Source of the DNA: Bacillota bacterium
GTDB taxonomy: Bacteria; Bacillota; Clostridia; Lachnospirales; Cellulosilyticaceae
Direction of reading: 5' to 3'
NCBI GenBank assembly: GCA_023393125.1
Contig: JAEWMQ010000008.1
Coordinates: 1 to 32,050 of the forward strand
DNA: 32,050 nt
Below are positions 1 through 6,848 of the stretch, piece by piece. The notes under the pieces are model-generated. The model ran no database searches. It saw only the letters and a list, made by a program, of their open reading frames with translations, and was not told the origin of the DNA. Each line of letters opens with the position of its first letter. Position 1 is the first letter of the stretch. The position numbers and the translations under genes are program-made.

Positions 1-665
1 AAGAAGAGATAATAGAAGAGTTAGCAGAAAAGACCTTTAAAGAAATAGACTTCAAAGATATAGAAAACGTAGTAGAAGAAGGAGATATCTTAAAGGTAAA
101 ACTTAAAGATGGAACGGAAATCAGCTATAAAAAAGTAGAGTTATCAGCAGATGAACTAAAAAAGCTAGAGGATAGTAAGTTTATTGAGGGCGGTAAAACA
201 TCTATTAATGGATTAGAAATAGTAGATGGTAAAGTAGATGGTAAAATTCCACTTGCTGATTATGAAAAATATAGAATTGATAGCATACATAATCCTACTT
301 CAGATACAATGACTTTAGGAAAATATGAGCCTACAATTCGTGCAGATGGAACAAAAGATTTTTCAATACCAGGACCAGGTGCATATACGGTAAAAGCAGG
401 TGATACGACTTATTTTAGTTTGGGTACGGAATGGGATAATATTACTGATACATACAATTTAGATAAGGCAGGTGAAAATATGTTTGATTACTTTAATAAA
501 CCTGCGCTAGATGATGCTGTTAATTCAGGAAAGGAAATAAGATTTTCCCATGACCCAGAAGGATATGGAGAGTGTGCATTAAAATGGGAATGGGATTATT
601 TACAGAATGAACATGGATATTTTGCATTAGAGAAGAGAGGAGATTTTTGGTATGCAACAAAATGA
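1..665 (+). CDS. C-terminal end of a polymorphic toxin (gene starts left of window)
   Basis: The frame is open from base 3 to the stop at 663-665, so the gene begins outside the window; the ATG at 309 is internal. The visible 220 residues fall into two parts. A Lys/Glu-rich linker lies up to about residue 75 (ending near FIEGGKTSINGLEIVDGK). A compact C-terminal domain of about 135 residues follows, with IHNPTSDTMTLGKYEP, then a hydrophobic/aromatic block, FSHDPEGYG, and a terminal GDFWYATK. This layout, a variable compact domain at the very 3' end followed at once by a small overlapping gene, is typical of contact-dependent or secreted polymorphic toxins and their immunity genes. The domain resembles toxin tips I have seen on Rhs/CDI-like proteins of Firmicutes, probably nuclease-type, but I cannot name the family or the catalytic residues with certainty. 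Confidence 0.6.
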   Translation, partial: EEIIEELAEKTFKEIDFKDIENVVEEGDILKVKLKDGTEISYKKVELSADELKKLEDSKFIEGGKTSINGLEIVDGKVDGKIPLADYEKYRIDSIHNPTSDTMTLGKYEPTIRADGTKDFSIPGPGAYTVKAGDTTYFSLGTEWDNITDTYNLDKAGENMFDYFNKPALDDAVNSGKEIRFSHDPEGYGECALKWEWDYLQNEHGYFALEKRGDFWYATK

Positions 666-999
666 TATTAAAGTAATAAGAATGGAGATTGGGAGGAAGA
701 TAAAAGAAACATTTGGTGACAAGATTAGAAGTATTGAGATATTTGATGTTGTAGAAGAACCTTCACATTGGGCATTTAAAATTAGATTTATTGCCTATGA
801 TTATTTTGTTGTTCTGTTTAATTATGAATTAGATATAATTGGATTTTCTATTGAGGTAGGATTGGGAAAATTTGTAAGTTTATCAAATGGACATAATTGT
901 TATTCTAATACAGATATGAATAGTTATTTGGATAGTATAAAAGAGGAGTTGGAATTACGTATTCCTGATAAATATTTAATTGCACATGGATGGAAATGA
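652..999 (+). CDS. Probable immunity protein for the upstream toxin
   Basis: This 115-residue acidic protein starts inside the toxin gene, with a 14-base overlap. A GAGAGGAG ribosome binding site lies about 9 bases before its ATG, within the toxin coding sequence. It has no signal peptide and no membrane segment. It alternates charged and aromatic stretches (IFDVVEEPSHWAFKIRF, then YFVVLFNYELDIIGF), as expected of a small alpha/beta cytoplasmic protein. No catalytic motif is visible. Translational coupling to a toxin tip is the main argument for an immunity role, meaning it would bind and block the toxin domain. I do not recognise the family from sequence alone. Confidence 0.55.
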   Translation: MQQNDIKVIRMEIGRKIKETFGDKIRSIEIFDVVEEPSHWAFKIRFIAYDYFVVLFNYELDIIGFSIEVGLGKFVSLSNGHNCYSNTDMNSYLDSIKEELELRIPDKYLIAHGWK

Positions 1000-1002
1000 T
1001 CC

Positions 1003-1205
1003 ATGGAAAACATAGAGAATTTTAATAAGTATTATAGTAAAAAATATGGATTTAATATAGTTTGATAAATAGAGGGTTTTAGAAGGGATATGTAGGAGAC
1101 AATCCGGTAAAAGAATTGAGTAAATTAAAGGTGGAAAATGAAATTTTAACATACAAAATAGGCGTAAGCTCAGTGCTTACGCCTATCGTGTTTCGATTAG
1201 AATAG
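1003..1205 (+). pseudogene. Short coding remnants downstream of the toxin/immunity pair
   Basis: Two small open stretches look like debris of former genes. ATG 1003 to stop 1065 encodes only 20 residues (MENIENFNKYYSKKYGFNIV). The frame from 1083 to 1205 reads KGYVGDNPVKELSKLKVENE and continues ILTYKIG before running into a hairpin; it has no start codon or ribosome binding site. Polymorphic toxin loci often collect displaced toxin tips and immunity fragments, so decayed cassettes are plausible. The reading could also be chance. Confidence 0.25.
1161..1183. terminator. Hairpin terminator between convergent genes
   Basis: There is a perfect 9-bp stem, GGCGTAAGC / GCTTACGCC, with a TCAGT loop. 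On the minus strand it is followed by TATTTTG, so it most likely ends the SASA esterase transcript. It may also serve the plus-strand toxin operon. Confidence 0.6.
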
Positions 1206-1230
1206 AGATTTATATACCCATAAGTTGAGA

Positions 1231-2712
1231 CTACAATACCTTATAAAATGGTGCTACAGGGAGAAGGTTACTATCAAAAATTTTAGCCTTACAAGAGCTT
1301 TCAAGACAGTAGTGAACCTTTAGAGGTTTAGGAATAGCTGCACAATCTAATAGGATTCGGTTATCACAAACGTCTGCTAAGATTGGATGATTTTGCTCTA
1401 AATAATCTACTACATTGATATAAATAGGCTCACTAGGCCGAGCAAGAGGTAAGCCATCTCCTTCGAAGAAAAGGTGAATATGAGAGTCTATAAGCTTTGC
1501 ATCTTGTAATCTAGGACTTTCTGCGGCTATATTCTCATTGTAGAGATACTTTTGTACTAAGGTACCTAAACGAGTGGCCACAGGTCTTTTGTCTTTGGGA
1601 TGGATATCCTCCATTTCACCAATATCCGTTGTTACCACCATATAAGTATAAGGGACGGTTCTTGCTATTTGATCCTGAGCTAAACGCTGTCTGCCCCACA
1701 AATAAGGATCACTAGGGTCTGCTTGTGCATTAAAGTTAGGAAGCTGTACATAGAAGAAAGGCAAAGTAGGATTTTCAAAGACGTCTCTCCAGTTTTTAAT
1801 AAGGTTTTTAAAAAGTTTAGCATAAAGGTGAGAGATGAGTTCATCACTTTCTCCTTGGTACCATAGGACTGCCTTAAAACGAAATGGAACAATGCGCTCT
1901 AGCATGGAATGATAAAGAACAGAAGGTGTATTGGTATCAAAAGGACCAAAAGGTTCTGTAGGCCAAATAGTAGTTTGTTTACTAATGTAGTGACAAATAT
2001 GAACAAGATACTCACCAAAGGCTTTCGTATAGGCAAGAGGATCTACTTTCTTAAGTCTTTTCTCAAAGTCCTCATAGTAAGCTAGTAGCTCCTCATCCTC
2101 TTTAAAATAATCCTCTCTAATCCAAGTGCAAATAGGACGCCCACCAAAAGAACAATTCACAATACCAATAGGAATCTTGTAAGCCTCATATAGATGATTA
2201 GCAAAATGATAGCCTATAGAAGAAAAGTTATGTATATGAGGCCAGATGCAAGGTTGCCATTTAAGATCAGAAGTTTTAATCTCCCAACCTATAGTATCAT
2301 CAGGGCTTATATAAGCAGTGCTCTCTTCATAAGGCTTAACGACCATATCACAAATGCGTACTTTAGGTAAGTTAATAGTATGTAAATCCAAATCCCTATT
2401 ATCAGTTTCCCTAAGCGGCATAGCCATATTAGACTGTCCACTACCAAGATAAACATCACCTACTAAAATATCCGTTACAGTAATAATCTCATTCCCACAA
2501 GTCACCCTCATCTCTAAGCCAGGTCCCAAACTTAAAGGCTCTAAAGTAACACACCACTTATTATGACTAATAGCTCCAGTATGCAACTGATCACCAATAG
2601 TAAGAGTAACCTTGCTCCCGTTAGGCCCACTTCCCCACACTTTGATGGCAGCATCTCTTTGTAATACCATATGATTATTAAAAATCTCCGCTAGCTGAAA
2701 AATCTCCCTCAT
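1231..2712 (-). CDS. SASA-family (sialate O-acetylesterase-like) carbohydrate esterase
   Basis: This is a 493-residue SGNH/GDSL-type hydrolase of the sialate O-acetylesterase family. The family removes acetyl groups from sialic acids or plant polysaccharides (compare CE6 acetylxylan esterases). An N-terminal beta domain (about 1-85) precedes the catalytic domain. Visible motifs are GSGQSNM with nucleophile Ser94, IGIVNCSFGG (about 183-191) supplying oxyanion-hole residues, WYQGES at 284-289, and EDIHP at 368-372 with the probable catalytic Asp/His. There is no signal peptide, so it probably acts on imported oligosaccharides. AAGGAGG at 2720-2726 sits 7 bases before the ATG. It is divergent from the GH42 beta-galactosidase, which suggests shared carbohydrate use. 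The true substrate cannot be read from sequence; plant-derived acetylated oligosaccharides fit the context better than sialic acid. Confidence 0.85.
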   Translation of the reverse strand: MREIFQLAEIFNNHMVLQRDAAIKVWGSGPNGSKVTLTIGDQLHTGAISHNKWCVTLEPLSLGPGLEMRVTCGNEIITVTDILVGDVYLGSGQSNMAMPLRETDNRDLDLHTINLPKVRICDMVVKPYEESTAYISPDDTIGWEIKTSDLKWQPCIWPHIHNFSSIGYHFANHLYEAYKIPIGIVNCSFGGRPICTWIREDYFKEDEELLAYYEDFEKRLKKVDPLAYTKAFGEYLVHICHYISKQTTIWPTEPFGPFDTNTPSVLYHSMLERIVPFRFKAVLWYQGESDELISHLYAKLFKNLIKNWRDVFENPTLPFFYVQLPNFNAQADPSDPYLWGRQRLAQDQIARTVPYTYMVVTTDIGEMEDIHPKDKRPVATRLGTLVQKYLYNENIAAESPRLQDAKLIDSHIHLFFEGDGLPLARPSEPIYINVVDYLEQNHPILADVCDNRILLDCAAIPKPLKVHYCLESSCKAKIFDSNLLPVAPFYKVL

Positions 2713-2917
2713 AGCTTCGCCTCCTTATGATACATAATAGTTAATAGAGAATTAATTATTATTCATTCTTCATTTTCCATTGTCTCTTCCTATTTTATAT
2801 CATACCCACTTTCATTGTTATTGACAGAAATACTAAGGATAACTGGATAAAATTGTGGATTGTAATCTAAAAAAGTTAAAAAAATGGGGATAAATATCCA
2901 CCAATTTATCTGATAGG

Positions 2918-2935
2918 CACAAGATACAGCTTGTG
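2918..2935. promoter_or_regulatory. Inverted repeat upstream of beta-galactosidase (possible operator)
   Basis: The sequence is CACAAG-atacag-CTTGTG, 64 bases before the GH42 start and downstream of the candidate TTGACA. Its size and symmetry are those of a repressor operator. No regulator gene lies adjacent, so this is inference. Confidence 0.25.
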
Positions 2936-2998
2936 TTAGGATAAGTTTAATAGTAACGATATAAAAATAAAGGGTTATTATAATAAGGAGGGGAAGTT

Positions 2999-5020
2999 AT
3001 GATTAATGATGAGAAGGTAAAGAAGATTTTATTTGGTGGAGATTATAACCCAGAGCAGTGGCCAGAGGAAATATTACAAGAGGACATGAAGCTTTTTAAA
3101 AAAGCAGGAGTGGATATTGTTACGCTTAATGTATTTAACTGGGCAATGCTTCAGCCAAGTGAAGAAGAATATGATTTTTCTAGACTAGACAAGGAAATGG
3201 ATTACTTAAAGGCAAATAATATGCAAGTTTGTCTAGCCACTTCTACAGCTGCACATCCAGCTTGGATGGCTAAAAAGTATCCAGAAATTCTTCGCACAGA
3301 GTTTAGTGGGATGAGGAGAAAGTTTGGTGGACGTCATAATTCTTGCCCTAATAGTTTGGTTTATAAAAAATATGCAGTACGTTTGGCTACTAAGCTAGCA
3401 AAACGTTATAAAGACTATGATAATATTGTGGCTTGGCACGTTTCTAATGAGTTTGGTGGTAAATGCTATTGTGATACTTGTGAAAAAGCATTTAGAGTAT
3501 GGCTACAAAGTAAATATAAAACTTTAGAGGCTTTAAATAAAGCATGGAACACTAGTTTCTGGGGACACACCTTTTATGCGTGGGATGAAATTGTAGTCCC
3601 TAATCTTCAAAGTGAGCATTTTGAGTGGGAAAGAAGTATGTTTCAAGGTATTTCTCTTGATTATGCACGCTTTAGTTCAGATAGTATGCTAGAGTGTTAC
3701 AAAGAAGAGTATGAGGCTATTAAACGTATCACACCAGAGATTCAAATTACCACGAATCTCATGGGCTTTTATAAGGAGCTAGATTATCATAAATGGGCTA
3801 AATATATGGATTTTGTTTCATGGGATAACTATCCTTCTACCGATGATCCTTATTATAAAATGGGGATGGCACATGCTTTAATGCGAGGTCTTAAGGATGG
3901 ATTGCCATTTGCTTTAATGGAGCAAACTCCTAGTGTAACTAACTGGCAGCCTTATAATAACTTAAAAAGGCCAGGGGTTATGCGCCTTTGGAGCTATCAA
4001 GCTGTGGCACATGGTTCTGATACTATTATGTATTTCCAAATGAGAAGGTCTATTGGTGCCTGTGAGAAATACCACGGTGCACTTATTGATCATGTAGGAA
4101 CAGGTGAGACTAGAGTGTTTAAGGAATGTGCAGCACTAGGTGCAGAGCTTGAGAAGTTAGGAAGTGAAATCATTGGCTCAGTAGTGAAATCAAAGGTGGC
4201 TATTCTCTTTGATTGGGATAACTGGTGGGCACTAGAATATTCAGCAGGCCCAAGTAAGGAGCTGCGTTATATTAAGGAAGTAGCTAAGTACTATACAGCC
4301 TTAGCTAAACAAAATGTCAATGTTGATATAATAGGTGTAGATGCAGACCTGTCCCCATATAAACTAGTTATAGCACCTGTGCTTTATATGATAAAAGGCC
4401 ATTATCATAAGAAACTAGAAGACTTTGTAAGAGAAGGAGGTCAATTTGTAACTACCTTCTTTAGTGGTATTGTAGATGAACATGATTTAGTAACCATAGG
4501 TGGTTATCCAGGTAAATTAAGAGAACTTCTAGGCATTTGGGTAGAAGAGATTGATGCTTTGCCACCAGGGGAAGAAAATAAGTTACTTATGACAGATGGA
4601 CGCACCTATAGTGCTGAGCTATTATGTGACTTAATTCATGAGGAAACAGCTGAAGTAGTAGCAATCTATGGTGAAGATTTCTACGCAGGAACACCTGCTA
4701 TTACAGTTAATAATTTTGGAAAAGGTAAGGCGTGGTATATTGGTAGTAGTTCTAGTGAAGACTTTTTCTTTGATTTCTTCAAAGAGCGCTTAGAAGCATT
4801 AGATATTAAGCCACTTATGAATTTACCAGAAGGCGTGGAAGTTACAAGGCGCTATAAAGAGGATGTAGAATATACCTTTATCCTTAACCATAATCAAGAA
4901 GTTAAAGAAATTATCTTTAATCAAGACTATACAGATTTACTCAATGATATTTTATACAAAAAAGGGGAAGTTATAAACTTAGGTGCAAAAGATGTTCTAT
5001 TATTAAAAGTAAGCTATTGA
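2999..5020 (+). CDS. Beta-galactosidase, glycoside hydrolase family 42
   Basis: This 673-residue cytoplasmic GH42 enzyme hydrolyses terminal beta-galactosides. It has a TIM barrel (about 1-390), a trimerisation domain (about 395-600) and a short C-terminal beta domain, the usual family length. The N-terminal FGGDYNPEQWPEE is characteristic. The acid/base is Glu151 in HVSNEFGG, and the nucleophile is Glu308 in ALMEQTPS. Cys116, Cys156, Cys158 and Cys161 form the structural zinc cluster known from Thermus A4 beta-galactosidase. AAGGAGG precedes the ATG. A TTGACA at 2821 is a candidate -35 with only a weak -10 behind it. A CACAAG-N6-CTTGTG inverted repeat at 2918-2935 lies in the leader. In clostridia such enzymes usually act on galacto-oligosaccharides from plant galactan or arabinogalactan. 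Confidence 0.93.
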   Translation: MINDEKVKKILFGGDYNPEQWPEEILQEDMKLFKKAGVDIVTLNVFNWAMLQPSEEEYDFSRLDKEMDYLKANNMQVCLATSTAAHPAWMAKKYPEILRTEFSGMRRKFGGRHNSCPNSLVYKKYAVRLATKLAKRYKDYDNIVAWHVSNEFGGKCYCDTCEKAFRVWLQSKYKTLEALNKAWNTSFWGHTFYAWDEIVVPNLQSEHFEWERSMFQGISLDYARFSSDSMLECYKEEYEAIKRITPEIQITTNLMGFYKELDYHKWAKYMDFVSWDNYPSTDDPYYKMGMAHALMRGLKDGLPFALMEQTPSVTNWQPYNNLKRPGVMRLWSYQAVAHGSDTIMYFQMRRSIGACEKYHGALIDHVGTGETRVFKECAALGAELEKLGSEIIGSVVKSKVAILFDWDNWWALEYSAGPSKELRYIKEVAKYYTALAKQNVNVDIIGVDADLSPYKLVIAPVLYMIKGHYHKKLEDFVREGGQFVTTFFSGIVDEHDLVTIGGYPGKLRELLGIWVEEIDALPPGEENKLLMTDGRTYSAELLCDLIHEETAEVVAIYGEDFYAGTPAITVNNFGKGKAWYIGSSSSEDFFFDFFKERLEALDIKPLMNLPEGVEVTRRYKEDVEYTFILNHNQEVKEIIFNQDYTDLLNDILYKKGEVINLGAKDVLLLKVSY

Positions 5021-5059
5021 TATAAAAATGAGATGGTAAGAGAGCAGAGATAATAAAGC

Positions 5060-5083
5060 AAAGGTGGACAGTAGTCCACCTTT
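5060..5083. terminator. Bidirectional rho-independent terminator
   Basis: A 10-bp perfect stem, AAAGGTGGAC / GTCCACCTTT, with an AGTA loop is followed on the plus strand by ATTTTATT. It lies between the convergent GH42 and DHH genes and probably serves both. Confidence 0.85.
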
Positions 5084-5092
5084 ATTTTATTG

Positions 5093-6586
5093 CTAAATGC
5101 GCCCATAGGTTTTTAAGAAGATATCACCTTTAATAATATAAATATCATGAGGGTCATCACTACGCACAGCAATATAGTCACCTATGGCACCATACATATA
5201 GTTATTTTTATCCCAAGTAGTAAAGACCTTAGTAACTCTTGTAAGAGGTTTAGCATAAATATGAACTTGACCTTTAGCTAAGCAAGACTTTACATGGTCT
5301 TTAAGGAGTAAGGACTTGCCTGTTAGTTTATGTTTGATAGAAGGGAAGTATTGAGCGTCATCTAAAACAAAGCCACTAGATAATTTTTCATAGCTACACT
5401 CAAATTTGTCTTTCTGGATAGGATAAACTTCACCATCTGTATCAATCATAATATAGACATTTTCACAAGCTGTAATATCAATATCACCTTCTAGAGTTCT
5501 AACAATAGCTGGTGTATGAGATGGTAGAATCATAGTAGTTTCCACATAGCCAATAGGTATAGGTAGCTTTTGATAAAGAAGCATATCCGAAATATCCATG
5601 GTATAGGTGCTAGCATCGATTATATCGTAGCTCTTATGATAGCTATCTAGGCGATTTAAGAAATAAGCTTCTGAAGATAGGCTAAAATAATTCTTTTTAA
5701 AAAGTTTTTGATTAATAAAGCCACCAGCTTTTTCAAGGTGTCCGCCACCAGAACCAATTCCGTCAGTTAAATAAGTGGCTAGCTCGCTAGCTTTAATTTC
5801 TTTGACACAGCTTCTAATAGAAAGCTTAATACCATTAGCAAGCTCACTGTAAACCACGCAGGTATTAACTGTATCTACTTGAAGCATCATATCACTAACA
5901 AGTCCTAAAATATTAGGATCACAAGGACGTGCTTTGATAAGGGAAAAGCGATAAACTTCATGATAGTTATAGCCAATAAGTGCTAATCCTGCGATTTCAA
6001 TTTCAGCCAAGGATAGATTAGAATTTTTAAGGCGTTTAATAATATCTTCATCAATATGTAAATGATCTCTCATATCTTTATCTAGTGGATGATAAAGCTC
6101 TGAAAACTGGCTGGTATCTGTAAATAAGCCATAGTAAAGAGCTGTAGCGATGAGAGGGTATTCGTTAACTTCAAAGTCTGCATCTAAAAGCATTTGCCAT
6201 ACTAAGGTAGAGCAGCTACCTAAAAAACTGCAGATTTCACTTTTTTCAATATTAGTAATCTCAATCTGATGATGATCAATAATAGCTATATCATCAGCTT
6301 CTATATAAGTGACATTACCAGCACCATACTGACAATCTACAGTAATGAGAAGTCCTTTAACCTTAGTTTCATCTGTATATTCAATAGGGATATTCAAAAG
6401 TTCTATCATAGCTACCAAATTCGTTTTTTGAATTTGAAAATGACCACTATAAATGAATCTGGTGTCACAGCCTTTAAGTTTAAAGTAGGTATATAAAGCA
6501 TAGCCAGCACCTAAGGCATCTGCATCAGGGTTATCATGGCATTGGATGGTAATGGAAGTGGAAGTTACTAAATCAGATAATTTCAT
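5093..6586 (-). CDS. DHH/DHHA1-family phosphoesterase (NrnA-like)
   Basis: This 497-residue protein has an N-terminal DHH phosphoesterase module of the kind found in NrnA nanoRNases and c-di-AMP/pApA phosphodiesterases. Metal-binding motifs are HDNPDAD at 17-23, Asp84 in ITVDCQYG, IIDHH at 102-106 and Asp157 in LFTDTSQF. The DHHA1 substrate-binding motif GSGGGH is at 278-283. NrnA proteins are about 310-330 residues, so roughly 190 C-terminal residues (from about 300) are extra. These residues carry no motif I recognise and probably form an accessory domain. Likely substrates are short oligonucleotides, pAp or cyclic-dinucleotide products. AAGGAGG lies 6 bases before the ATG. The gene is single, with its own terminator. 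Confidence 0.82.
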   Translation of the reverse strand: MKLSDLVTSTSITIQCHDNPDADALGAGYALYTYFKLKGCDTRFIYSGHFQIQKTNLVAMIELLNIPIEYTDETKVKGLLITVDCQYGAGNVTYIEADDIAIIDHHQIEITNIEKSEICSFLGSCSTLVWQMLLDADFEVNEYPLIATALYYGLFTDTSQFSELYHPLDKDMRDHLHIDEDIIKRLKNSNLSLAEIEIAGLALIGYNYHEVYRFSLIKARPCDPNILGLVSDMMLQVDTVNTCVVYSELANGIKLSIRSCVKEIKASELATYLTDGIGSGGGHLEKAGGFINQKLFKKNYFSLSSEAYFLNRLDSYHKSYDIIDASTYTMDISDMLLYQKLPIPIGYVETTMILPSHTPAIVRTLEGDIDITACENVYIMIDTDGEVYPIQKDKFECSYEKLSSGFVLDDAQYFPSIKHKLTGKSLLLKDHVKSCLAKGQVHIYAKPLTRVTKVFTTWDKNNYMYGAIGDYIAVRSDDPHDIYIIKGDIFLKTYGRI

Positions 6587-6599
6587 AGAGCCTCCTTAG

Positions 6600-6715
6600 G
6601 ACAATTAAAAATGAAGAATGAAGAATGAGCAATTGATAGTAAATAATTGATGGTGAAGAATGAATAATGAGGATGATCAATTAATAATGGAAAAAATAGT
6701 TAATGTTCAGTATTT
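6600..6715. repeat. Low-complexity GAATGA-rich tract
   Basis: An AT-rich stretch between the divergent DHH and helicase genes repeats variants of AATGAAGAATGA and CAATTGATAGT several times. A related stretch, read on the minus strand, sits at about 2740-2785 upstream of the SASA gene. This may be a dispersed degenerate repeat. It has no coding capacity. Confidence 0.4.
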
Positions 6716-6848
6716 ATAATGATAAATACATTATATGAGTTTGTGATGGAATATACAATTACGTTTGGGGCAACATGTGATAAAAGAGGGTGTGAAATAA
6801 GAAATTGTTGTATAATAGAAGAAAAATGATGTAGGGAAGGACCTTGAA

